From: Flavobacteriaceae bacterium
GTDB lineage: Bacteria; Bacteroidota; Bacteroidia; Flavobacteriales; Flavobacteriaceae
Length of the DNA: 64,000 bases
Direction of reading: 5' to 3'
Assembly (NCBI GenBank): GCA_030835825.1
Contig: JAURRA010000016.1
Span: 62,001-126,000 of the forward strand
Below, piece by piece: positions 45,718 through 54,030 of this stretch (positions within the stretch are counted from its first letter, which is position 1; the number at the start of each line of letters is the position of its first letter). The translations under genes and the position numbers were made by a program. A model generated the notes under the pieces. The model had not been told where the DNA came from. It saw only the letters and a program-made list of their open reading frames with translations, and searched no databases.

Positions 45718-46686
45718 ATGAGTTATTTGAAAACCACCCACGATGTATATAAAGCTGTAGCCCTAAAGCCAGATGTAGGCTTGTGCTGTACCACCAATCC
45801 TGTTTGGGAATTACCTGGTCTGAAAATTCCCAAAATAATGCAAGAGATGAATTACGGCTGTGGTTCAACCGTGCATGCCAGAGACTTAGTGAATAATCCC
45901 AAAGTATTATATGTGGGTGTTGGAGGTGGCATGGAATTACTTCAATTTTCATATTTTTCCCGTCAAAAAAACGGGGTTATTGGGGTAGATGTCGTGGAAG
46001 AAATGCTCGAGGCATCCAAGAGAAATTTTGTTCAAGCCGAGATAGACAATCCCTGGTTCGAAAGTGATTTTATTCGTCTGGAAAAGGGAGATGCACTCGA
46101 CCTTCCCGTTGAAGATAACACCATCGATGTTGCCGCTCAAAATTGTTTATTCAACATCTTTAAAGCCGAAGACCTCAAGAAAGCAATTTCTGAAATGTAC
46201 AGAGTACTCAAACCTCACGGACGACTGGTTATGAGCGACCCAACCTGCGAACAACCGATGAATGACACCCTGCGAGAAGACGCGCGACTGAGAGCTCTTT
46301 GTCTCAGTGGGAGTTTGCCCATTGATACCTATGTGAAAATGTTAACAGAGGCAGGATTTGGAACTATAGAAATACGCGCTAGAAAACCCTATCGTATCCT
46401 TGACCCTATGCACTATCCAACAGAAGAAATTATTTATATAGAATCAATCGAAGTAGCAGCAATTAAAGACCCTATGCCCAAAGATGGGCCGTGTGTTTTT
46501 TCGGGAAAAACGGCCATTTACTTTGGCCTAGAAGATCATTTTAACGATGGCAAAGGCCATGTTTTACTTCAAAATCAACCTTTGGCTATTTGTGATAAAA
46601 CTGCTCGGGCACTGGCAAATTTGAAACGAAATGATATTTTTATCAGTGATTCGACGTATCACTATGACGGGGGAGGATGTTGCTAA
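45718..46686 (+). CDS. arsM: Arsenite methyltransferase ArsM (arsenosugar type)
   Basis: 322-residue class I SAM methyltransferase. SAM motif I is VLYVGVGGGMELL and motif II region is GDALDLPVEDNTIDVAAQN. Cysteines available to bind As(III): Cys23-Cys24, Cys48, Cys143, Cys177 and Cys195, plus a Cys-Cys pair at the extreme C-terminus after a glycine run (GGGCC). The N-terminal VGLCCTT and NYGCGS stretch, rather than the ArsM of detoxifying bacteria, resembles the ArsM found with ArsS. It makes mono- and dimethylarsenite. No ArsR or arsenite pump is adjacent, consistent with biosynthesis rather than induced resistance. Confidence 0.87.
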   Translation: MSYLKTTHDVYKAVALKPDVGLCCTTNPVWELPGLKIPKIMQEMNYGCGSTVHARDLVNNPKVLYVGVGGGMELLQFSYFSRQKNGVIGVDVVEEMLEASKRNFVQAEIDNPWFESDFIRLEKGDALDLPVEDNTIDVAAQNCLFNIFKAEDLKKAISEMYRVLKPHGRLVMSDPTCEQPMNDTLREDARLRALCLSGSLPIDTYVKMLTEAGFGTIEIRARKPYRILDPMHYPTEEIIYIESIEVAAIKDPMPKDGPCVFSGKTAIYFGLEDHFNDGKGHVLLQNQPLAICDKTARALANLKRNDIFISDSTYHYDGGGCC

Positions 46687-46755
46687 ATTACGTTCCGCCT
46701 TGTACTCTAAAAAAATATTGACTAGCTTGGTGGTCCCAATCAAAACTGAAATATC

Positions 46756-48069
46756 ATGAAACATATCGTTATAATAGGCAATGGTATTTCGGGTGCAACA
46801 GCAGCACGCCACATTCGAAAGTTATCGAGCTATCGTATTACCATGATTTCTGGAGAAAGTGAATTCTTTTTTTCCAGAACAGCTCTAATGTACGTCTACA
46901 TGGGTCATATGAAATTTAGGGACACTGAACCTTATGAACCACATTTTTGGAGAAAAAATCGCATCGAACTGAAAAAAGCATGGGTCAAAACAATAGAGAC
47001 CGACTTAAATCGAGTGCTGTTAGACACGGGCGAAACCATAGCTTATGATCAACTCATTCTCGCAACTGGAAGTAAGTCGAACAAATTTGGATGTCTAGGA
47101 GAAGATTTACCTGGCGTTCAAGGCCTTTACCATAAACAAGATTTAGAACAACTTGAAAGAACAGCAGCTAACCAAAAAGTATGCAAACATGCTGTGATTG
47201 TTGGAGGTGGACTGATTGGTGTTGAATTAGCCGAAATGTTGCATTCTAGACAAATTCCGGTTACTTTCTTGGTTCGCGAAAAGAGCTTTTGGAATGGCGT
47301 TTTGCCCGAAGAAAATAGTGAACTTCTCAACTATCACATCAAAGCACATGGCATTGACCTTAGGCTAGGCGTTACCTTAAAAGAAATTCATTCGGACAAT
47401 CAAGGCAAGGTGAAGTCGGTAGAAATTGCCGAAACAGGAGAAATTATTCATTGTAATTTTGTAGGATTGACCACAGGCGTATCCCCGCAGATCGCTTTGG
47501 CAGAAAACTCTGGCATTGCGACAAATAAGGGCATTTTAGTGAATAAATTTTTAGAGACCAATTGTCCCAACATTTATGCTATTGGAGATTGTACCGAACA
47601 AACCGATCCCCTGCCCCATGGTCGCAAATCCATAGAGGCCGTGTGGTATTCTGGACGAATGATGGGAGAAACAGTTGCCCAAATCATCACAGGAAATAGA
47701 ATTTTTTACAAACCCGGACATTGGTTCAATTCAGCAAAATTTTTCGATATAGAATACCAAACCTATGGACTTGTTAGCAGTCGAAGAAATATGCCTGAAT
47801 TTGAAGCGCAGATCCACTGGATACACCCCGACAAAACCAAAGGGGTTACCCTATCCTATGACAAAAACAATCATCTATTCCTCGGGATTAATACTTTTGG
47901 GATTCGCATGAAACACGAAACATTTGACCAATGGCTCAATGACAAAATTACCATCTACCAAGTCATCACAAAACTAGAACAGGCACAGTTCGATCCAGAG
48001 TTCTATAAATCCTACGTGAATAACATGAGACCGGCTCTACTTGAATCATTACCAAATTTAGCACTATGA
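46756..48069 (+). CDS. NAD(P)H-dependent FAD oxidoreductase
   Basis: 437-residue two-dinucleotide-binding flavoprotein. FAD fold IIGNGISGATAA at residue 5; NAD(P) fold VIVGGGLIGVELAE near 150; the second FAD motif is AIGDCTEQ. It resembles the NAD-dependent subunits of rubredoxin and nitrite reductases but carries no disulfide redox pair. A C-terminal region of about 110 residues (from KPGHWFNSAKFF) is non-catalytic and may be a partner-binding domain. It overlaps the membrane Fe-S gene by 4 bases (ATGA), suggesting the two form an electron-transfer chain. The acceptor could be the ArsS cluster or an arsenic intermediate; neither is shown. Confidence 0.83.
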   Translation: MKHIVIIGNGISGATAARHIRKLSSYRITMISGESEFFFSRTALMYVYMGHMKFRDTEPYEPHFWRKNRIELKKAWVKTIETDLNRVLLDTGETIAYDQLILATGSKSNKFGCLGEDLPGVQGLYHKQDLEQLERTAANQKVCKHAVIVGGGLIGVELAEMLHSRQIPVTFLVREKSFWNGVLPEENSELLNYHIKAHGIDLRLGVTLKEIHSDNQGKVKSVEIAETGEIIHCNFVGLTTGVSPQIALAENSGIATNKGILVNKFLETNCPNIYAIGDCTEQTDPLPHGRKSIEAVWYSGRMMGETVAQIITGNRIFYKPGHWFNSAKFFDIEYQTYGLVSSRRNMPEFEAQIHWIHPDKTKGVTLSYDKNNHLFLGINTFGIRMKHETFDQWLNDKITIYQVITKLEQAQFDPEFYKSYVNNMRPALLESLPNLAL

Positions 48070-49664
48070 ATTCAACACCAACAAATAGTTTCGCCTTTAT
48101 AAATCCAGACTCGTATGGATTAAATTCTGGGCAAAAAATAGCTCTAGCTTCAGGATTAATAGGTCTTTTCTTTCTAGTCCTAGCTGTTTTTCAGGTCGAA
48201 ATTGCAAGTAATTTAACACATTTCATACTGGCTTTAGGTCTACTGGGTTTTGGCGTCATATATTTTTCTCTCGCTGCTTATCGTCAAAAGTTTGCCGGAA
48301 TAAAAAACGATGGTGTAATGTTCAATTCACTATCCAGCCGTGGAATAATTGGTTGGCTAATCGGAATTTCGTTAACGGCCTTTTACATTGTGCTGTATTT
48401 TTACCCCTCCTTTCTGGGACTTGGCGGCAACGACATTACAAATAGTGGTTTAATAGCGCTTTTCGACCCATTCAGTCTTTGGCTAAATGGTAATCCGGCA
48501 ACCCAATGGTTTGTCTATGGAACACTTTACACATTGGCTATTTTAGTCTTCGGCTTTAAGTTTATCCAAAAATATTGGCATAACCGGTACCAACAACTAA
48601 GAACCATTTCAGTCATGTTTTTTCAACTGGGTTTCGCCTTTTTGATTCCCGAATTGATGTCTCGATTGAATTCGGACACCTTCAAATTGCCCTACTACGA
48701 TCTCAAAAGTATTTGGCCTTTAAATTATTACAACTTCGACAAATATCGTGTCAATAGCTTTATTGACGCTGGAGACCTTGGCCTAGCACTGCTCATATTT
48801 GGCATCGCTTCAATTTTTATCATTACGCCCATATTGACCTATAAATATGGGAAAAGATGGTATTGCTCATGGGTGTGTGGTTGTGGTGGACTAGCCGAAA
48901 CGGTTGGTGACCCTTTCAGACAACTCAGTGACAAGCGGCTGTCAGCATGGAAAATTGAACGCTGGGTGATACATTCGGTAGTTGTATTTTCTGTTTTAAT
49001 GACAACCGCAGTGGTCTATTCCTATCTGGGAGATGACAGCTCGGTCTATTGGTTGACCAAACCTGTTTTCCTTTCTGCTGTAGCCGGTCTTTTGACAGTT
49101 GTGTTTACATTGACAATGGTGTTTAAGCGCAAAGAATTGGGCAAAGATGCCATCTATGGGGCTATGGGCTACTTCACTGTTATTTTGGTATTAATTGGGC
49201 TGTTTGTATTTGATCAAAATGACCATGTGTTCTTTTTTAAATCCTCTGAATTGAGAAAATCATATGGCTTTTTGATTGGAAGTGTATTCTCAGGAATTAT
49301 TGGAACAGGGTTTTACCCCATATTTGGAAGTCGCGTTTGGTGTCGATTTGGATGTCCAATGGCTGCCATTTTGGGCTTCCAACAAAGACTGTTCTCTCGA
49401 TTTAGAATAACAACTAACGGAGGTCAGTGCATTTCTTGCGGCAACTGCTCGACCTACTGCGAGATGGGAATAGACGTGAGAAGTTATGCGCAAAAAGGCG
49501 AAAATATAGTTAGGTCTAGTTGCGTTGGTTGTGGGATCTGTAGCGCGGTCTGCCCAAGAGGTGTATTGAAATTGGAAAATGACAATCTCAAAGGTAGAAT
49601 TAATCCTACCCAAGTATTATTAGGCAACGATGTGGATTTAATGGCTTTGATGAACCAACGATAG
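48066..49664 (+). CDS. Polytopic 4Fe-4S membrane protein (NapH/CcoG-like)
   Basis: 532 residues with about eight to ten membrane helices. Two cytoplasm-facing Cys motifs typical of NapH-like proteins, CSWVCGCGGLAE and WCRFGCPMAA, are followed by a C-terminal ferredoxin domain with two 4Fe-4S motifs, CISCGNCSTYCEMG and CVGCGICSAVCPRG. This layout moves electrons between quinol or a soluble carrier and a periplasmic or cytoplasmic partner. Directly coupled to the FAD oxidoreductase. NapH itself is much shorter, so this is a distinct large subtype. Its link to arsenic is by position only. Confidence 0.83.
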   Translation: MNSTPTNSFAFINPDSYGLNSGQKIALASGLIGLFFLVLAVFQVEIASNLTHFILALGLLGFGVIYFSLAAYRQKFAGIKNDGVMFNSLSSRGIIGWLIGISLTAFYIVLYFYPSFLGLGGNDITNSGLIALFDPFSLWLNGNPATQWFVYGTLYTLAILVFGFKFIQKYWHNRYQQLRTISVMFFQLGFAFLIPELMSRLNSDTFKLPYYDLKSIWPLNYYNFDKYRVNSFIDAGDLGLALLIFGIASIFIITPILTYKYGKRWYCSWVCGCGGLAETVGDPFRQLSDKRLSAWKIERWVIHSVVVFSVLMTTAVVYSYLGDDSSVYWLTKPVFLSAVAGLLTVVFTLTMVFKRKELGKDAIYGAMGYFTVILVLIGLFVFDQNDHVFFFKSSELRKSYGFLIGSVFSGIIGTGFYPIFGSRVWCRFGCPMAAILGFQQRLFSRFRITTNGGQCISCGNCSTYCEMGIDVRSYAQKGENIVRSSCVGCGICSAVCPRGVLKLENDNLKGRINPTQVLLGNDVDLMALMNQR

Positions 49665-49670
49665 CGAGTA

Positions 49671-50372
49671 TTGAAAAACGCCCAACCGATTGTTTGTGTT
49701 ATTATTCCTGCCTTCAACGAAGCCAAGGCCATTGGTCATGTTATCAATGAAATTCCACCGCTTGTTGATGAAATTATAGTCGTAAATAACGGCTCAACGG
49801 ATGATACCCACGATGTCGCGTCAAAAGCTGGTGCCACAGTACTAGCAGAAAATCGGCGGGGCTATGGTTACGCTTGCCTAAAAGGCATTGAGTACCTCAA
49901 CAATCGCAATCAAAGACCAGACATTATTGTCTTCTTGGATGGCGACCACAGCGATTACCCACAGGAATTAACTGAAATCATTGCCCCCATTATTAATAGC
50001 AATATGGATTTGGTCATTGGGAATCGGGCAAAAGAATTGAGAGAAGCTGGTTCACTCACGCCTCAACAAGTGTTTGGCAATTGGTTGGCATGCTGGTTAA
50101 TGAAAATATTATATCGCGCGACTTACACGGATTTAGGTCCATTTCGTGCCATAAGATTTGATCAACTGAACCGATTACAAATGACAGACAAGACCTATGG
50201 TTGGACGGTTGAGATGCAATTAAAGGCACTGAGACTCCATCTGAACTACTGTGAAGTGCCCGTGAGTTATAAAAAAAGAATAGGGGTGTCAAAAGTTTCG
50301 GGTACGTTAAAAGGTGCTATATTTGCAGGAATCAAAATCATAAGTTGGATCCTTAAGCATGGTGTGCACTAA
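49671..50372 (+). CDS. DPM1-like glycosyltransferase family 2
   Basis: 233-residue soluble GT2 enzyme. VIIPAFNEAKAIGHVI at the N-terminus, VVNNGSTDDT (nucleotide contact), IVFLDGDHSDYP (DxD). The overall layout resembles polyprenyl-phosphate hexose synthases (DPM1/DPG type) without the membrane helices found in some. The start is a TTG at 49671, 6 bases after the previous stop; no ATG fits before VCVIIPAFNE. It overlaps the next gene by one base (TAATG). It may make the polyprenyl-phosphate sugar used by the GT-C enzyme two genes downstream. Confidence 0.85.
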   Translation: MKNAQPIVCVIIPAFNEAKAIGHVINEIPPLVDEIIVVNNGSTDDTHDVASKAGATVLAENRRGYGYACLKGIEYLNNRNQRPDIIVFLDGDHSDYPQELTEIIAPIINSNMDLVIGNRAKELREAGSLTPQQVFGNWLACWLMKILYRATYTDLGPFRAIRFDQLNRLQMTDKTYGWTVEMQLKALRLHLNYCEVPVSYKKRIGVSKVSGTLKGAIFAGIKIISWILKHGVH

Positions 50373-51862
50373 TGTTACTTGAAACCATAATAATCATTGT
50401 ATACTCATCGGCTTTACTGATGATTTTCGCCTATGCTTTATCGCAGCTTAATTTGCTTTTCAATTATTTGTCGAGCAAAAAAAGAGAGGTTTCGCGAGAA
50501 TTGTTAGACACGTCGAATCCTGATAAGGTGCCTTTTGTAACAATTCAGTTACCCGTTTACAACGAGAAATACGTCATGGAAGGTTTGTTAGAAAATATTG
50601 CTCTAATGGACTACCCCAAAGAAAGACTGGAAATTCAAGTACTAGATGACTCGACTGACGAATCTGTTGACACAACTGCCAAACAAATCAAAGAACTTCA
50701 AAAGAGTGGATTAGATATTCAACATATTTTGAGGGAAGACCGGACAGGCTTCAAGGCTGGGGCTCTCAAAGCTGGCCTCAATACAGCCAAGGGCGAATTT
50801 ATCGCAATTTTCGATGCGGATTTTCTGCCTAAAACAGATTGGTTGCGAGCTACTATATCTCATTTTGAAGATCCAAATATCGGGGTAGTTCAAACCAGAT
50901 GGTCGCATTTAAACCGGGATTTTTCTATTTTGACCCAAGTTCAAGCATTTGCCTTGGACGCACATTTCACCCTTGAGCAGGTAGGTAGAAACACCAAAGG
51001 TCATTTTATAAACTTCAATGGTACGGCCGGTGTTTGGAGAAAATCCTGCATTCTAGATGCTGGCAACTGGGAGGGTGATACTTTGACGGAAGACTTGGAT
51101 TTGAGTTACCGTGCTCAACTGAAAGATTGGAAATTTACCTACTTAGAACATGTTAAAACTCCAGCCGAATTACCCGTAGCCATCAGTGCTGCGCGATCTC
51201 AACAATTCAGATGGAACAAAGGAGGCGCAGAAAATTTTAGAAAAATGGTTCGCCAGGTTTTGGCCAGTGAAAGCATCTCGAATAAAACCAAATTCCACGG
51301 TGTATTGCATCTACTCAATAGTACGATGTTTTTAAATGTGCTAATCGTTGCTATTTTGAGTATACCCATGTTGTATATCAAAAATGAATACGCTCACCTC
51401 AAAACCTATTTTATAGTGATGAGCTTTTTTGTTGCGAGTACTCTAATTTTTTTTGCCTGCTACTGGGTCATGTATAAAAACACCTACGGTGGCGGGGTTA
51501 ATAATTTCGCCCGATTTACTGTGATGTTTTTTGCATTTTTCTCAATAGCTATGGGATTCTCTTTTCACAATTCCATCGCTGTTATCGAAGGCCATCTGGG
51601 TAAACGATCTGACTTTATTCGAACCCCAAAGTTCAACCTCAATCAAATCAAAGAAAACTGGAAATCTAATGTCTATTTAAAAAAGAATCTTTCACCGAAT
51701 GTCATCGTTGAAGGACTCTTAATGATTTACTTTGGCTTTGGTTTATACAGTGCTTTTATTGTTGGTGATCAAGGCGGAGATTTTGGTCTTTTCCCATTCC
51801 ATCTGATGCTTTTTTTAGGATTTGGATTTGTTTTTTTTAAATCGATTTCATCTAAATTGTAA
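50372..51862 (+). CDS. Cellulose-synthase-like membrane glycosyltransferase (GT2)
   Basis: 496 residues: one N-terminal membrane helix (about 5-30), a large GT-A domain and about four C-terminal helices. Processive-type D,D,D,QxxRW set is visible: VLDDSTDES, IFDADFLP, LTEDLDLSYR and QQFRWNKG. TNPDKVPFVTIQLPVYNEK-like sequence begins the catalytic domain. Such enzymes make beta-linked glycans or glycolipids; here no BcsB, PilZ or export partner is present, so a glycolipid or short glycan is more likely than cellulose. Coupled to the DPM1-like gene. Confidence 0.88.
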   Translation: MLLETIIIIVYSSALLMIFAYALSQLNLLFNYLSSKKREVSRELLDTSNPDKVPFVTIQLPVYNEKYVMEGLLENIALMDYPKERLEIQVLDDSTDESVDTTAKQIKELQKSGLDIQHILREDRTGFKAGALKAGLNTAKGEFIAIFDADFLPKTDWLRATISHFEDPNIGVVQTRWSHLNRDFSILTQVQAFALDAHFTLEQVGRNTKGHFINFNGTAGVWRKSCILDAGNWEGDTLTEDLDLSYRAQLKDWKFTYLEHVKTPAELPVAISAARSQQFRWNKGGAENFRKMVRQVLASESISNKTKFHGVLHLLNSTMFLNVLIVAILSIPMLYIKNEYAHLKTYFIVMSFFVASTLIFFACYWVMYKNTYGGGVNNFARFTVMFFAFFSIAMGFSFHNSIAVIEGHLGKRSDFIRTPKFNLNQIKENWKSNVYLKKNLSPNVIVEGLLMIYFGFGLYSAFIVGDQGGDFGLFPFHLMLFLGFGFVFFKSISSKL

Positions 51863-51872
51863 CCTCGCCCTG

Positions 51873-53207
51873 ATGGCGGCCAAGTCTGTTCTTCACAACA
51901 ATTATTTTCATTTAGGAGCCGTCGTCCTGGCTGCCTCGCTCTATTTCTATCTGGGCTATTTTGTCGATCGCAGCGACTCTGCCGCATTACTTTGCAGCTA
52001 TGGCGTTCTATTTATTTTAGGCCTTTTTACATACAAATATTCTAGTTTTTCTTTTAATCAATTGGTCGCTCTGGGCCTATTCTTCAGACTGATTTTTTTG
52101 CTTGCCTTGCCATTCCTATCTCAAGATTTTTATAGATTTATTTGGGATGGTCAATTGATATTAGAAGGGATCAACCCATACAGCTACACACCCGATATGT
52201 TGATGCAGAACAGTCGTTTTAATAGTTCTGAAATGGCTATTTTACACCAAGGCATGGGCGAATTAAGCGCCAGACATTATTCCAATTATCCTCCGCTTAA
52301 CCAGCTACTTTTTGCACTGAGTTCATGGTTCGGTCAGGGACAATTACTTTCCAGCACCATCGCTATGAGACTGATTATACTGGTCTCGGAAATAGGTATT
52401 GCCTACACTGGAGCTAAAATATTACAAAACCTAGATTCTAATAAAAAACAAATACTACTTTGGGTGCTCAACCCACTGGTTATCATTGAATTATCTGGCA
52501 ACCTCCATTTTGATGGCGTTATGGCTCTTGGTGTTCTTTGCGGGTTTTATTTACTCCTAAAAAAAAGATGGATATGGGCTGCTTTGGCAATAGCTGCTTC
52601 AATTCACATCAAACTGATTCCTCTGGTTTTGTTACCCCTAATTTGGTCCTTTTTGGGATGGACAAAAGGCCTGAAATTTACCGCCCTGACCATAGGGTTT
52701 GTTCTAATGGGTTCCATACCATTTTTTAACCCCATGCTTGTCCATCATTTCCTTGACAGTTTGAGCTTATGGTTTGAAAATTTTGAATTTAACAGTAGCA
52801 TTTTCAATATATCACAGGAAATTGGCAGATGGATCAGCGGCAAAAACCTGATCTCTCAAATTAGCACAGTCTCCTCCATCATAGTATTTGTAGTTACTAT
52901 AAGTATAGCCCTCAGCAGGCAGGCCAATAATATGGCAAAACTAATTGAAATGTCACTTTGGGTATTTGTCATTTATTTTATGACGGCAACTACTGTTCAC
53001 CCATGGTATTTGGCTCTTCCGTTGCTACTAAGCTTGTTTTCGAAATACAGATTTATGGTGCTATGGAGCGCCTCAGTGATGCTGAGCTATACGGCCTACA
53101 GACAACCCAGTGTAGAAGAGATACCTTGGGTCTTAGCCTTGGAATACATCCCGGTATTTGGATTATTAGTTTGGGAATTGAAACGATTCCAATTTACATC
53201 ATCATGA
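51873..53207 (+). CDS. GT-C polytopic glycosyltransferase, polyprenyl-phosphate-sugar dependent
   Basis: 444 residues from ATG 51873 (MAAKSVLHNNYF); the frame is open to 51822 inside the previous gene, so the later ATG is preferred. About ten membrane helices. The first large loop holds SQDFYRFIWDGQLILEGINPY, the acidic DxxRxxWDG motif of PIG-M/mannosyltransferase-like GT-C enzymes, which take sugar from a polyprenyl phosphate. HPWYLALPLLL near the C-terminus is also typical. Last gene of the ten-gene block; its end overlaps the convergent pseudouridine synthase gene by 14 bases. Confidence 0.82.
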   Translation: MAAKSVLHNNYFHLGAVVLAASLYFYLGYFVDRSDSAALLCSYGVLFILGLFTYKYSSFSFNQLVALGLFFRLIFLLALPFLSQDFYRFIWDGQLILEGINPYSYTPDMLMQNSRFNSSEMAILHQGMGELSARHYSNYPPLNQLLFALSSWFGQGQLLSSTIAMRLIILVSEIGIAYTGAKILQNLDSNKKQILLWVLNPLVIIELSGNLHFDGVMALGVLCGFYLLLKKRWIWAALAIAASIHIKLIPLVLLPLIWSFLGWTKGLKFTALTIGFVLMGSIPFFNPMLVHHFLDSLSLWFENFEFNSSIFNISQEIGRWISGKNLISQISTVSSIIVFVVTISIALSRQANNMAKLIEMSLWVFVIYFMTATTVHPWYLALPLLLSLFSKYRFMVLWSASVMLSYTAYRQPSVEEIPWVLALEYIPVFGLLVWELKRFQFTSS

Positions 53208-53970
53208 TGCTATTGAGCTCAAGCTGCGTCAAATGACGCCAACGGCTTCTGGGCAAATCCTTCTTTGTTAAACTACCAATCATAACACAATCCACCTTGA
53301 TGAGATCATATTTTAGGTGGCCAAACAACTTTCGCAGTACGCCGTTTCCGGTGTTTTTTATCTTAACACCCACTTCATTTTTAGACGAACCCTTGATATA
53401 TGAAATGTCGCTGACATGAATCAAATCGCCTTCAATTTTTATCCCATCTCGAATCGACTTTAAGTGATCGTAGGTCAAATTTTTATCCAAATGCACATGA
53501 AAAAGACGATCTACACCGTGTTTAGAATTAGTGAACTTTTGCATAACGACATCGTCATTAGTAAAAAGCAGTAGTCCTGTTGAATTTCTTCCCAAACGAC
53601 CAATAGGCCGCAAACCACCGCCTGCATTGGCTATTAATTCCATAACCGTTTTTCCTTTGGCGTCACTACTTGTAGTTGCAAATCCTTTTGGCTTATTTAA
53701 TAAGACATAGAGTTTTTTCTCGGGCTGAACACGGGCACCGTCAAACCTAACTTCATCTTCAGGTTTGACCTTATAACCCATTTCAATGACCACTTTGCCA
53801 TTGACAGTTACGCTGCCAATAGATATATGCATATCTGCCTCGCGTCGCGAGCACATGCCTGAATTAGAAATATACTTGTTTAGTCTAATTGATCCATCGT
53901 CAACTGACTTGGGTTGCTTGTCTGACTTTTTTTTAGGAGGACGTGAGCTCGATTTTCTGGCGCTTGGCAT
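53194..53970 (-). CDS. RsuA/RluB-type pseudouridine synthase with altered catalytic motif
   Basis: 258 residues from ATG 53970. The N-terminal tail is basic and low-complexity, followed by an S4 RNA-binding domain (RLNKYISNSGMCSRREAD) and the RsuA/RluB catalytic domain (LLNKPKGFATTSSD). The catalytic motif, normally GRLDxxTxGLLL, reads GRLGRNSTGLLL: Gly127 (codon GGA) occupies the place of the catalytic Asp. The protein may have lost uridine isomerisation and act as an rRNA-binding assembly factor, or the lineage uses another residue. Start: the frame is open to 54018, but the promoter at 53987-53994 lies inside that extension. Confidence 0.87.
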   Translation of the reverse strand: MPSARKSSSRPPKKKSDKQPKSVDDGSIRLNKYISNSGMCSRREADMHISIGSVTVNGKVVIEMGYKVKPEDEVRFDGARVQPEKKLYVLLNKPKGFATTSSDAKGKTVMELIANAGGGLRPIGRLGRNSTGLLLFTNDDVVMQKFTNSKHGVDRLFHVHLDKNLTYDHLKSIRDGIKIEGDLIHVSDISYIKGSSKNEVGVKIKNTGNGVLRKLFGHLKYDLIKVDCVMIGSLTKKDLPRSRWRHLTQLELNSIMMM

Positions 53971-53986
53971 GATGATAATTTGCTGG

Positions 53987-53994
53987 CAAAGGTA
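53987..53994 (-). promoter_or_regulatory. -7 promoter box of the pseudouridine synthase gene
   Basis: TACCTTTG on the minus strand is a perfect TAnnTTTG, ending 17 bases before the ATG at 53970, and fixes that start over the longer frame. Confidence 0.6.
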
Positions 53995-54030
53995 ATCATT
54001 CCGAACTTGTAATATCACATTGAATTTTGA

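Noticed and set aside
53971-54018. Longer frame of the pseudouridine synthase
   Set aside because: The promoter box 53987-53994 falls within it and the added residues are not like an S4-protein start.
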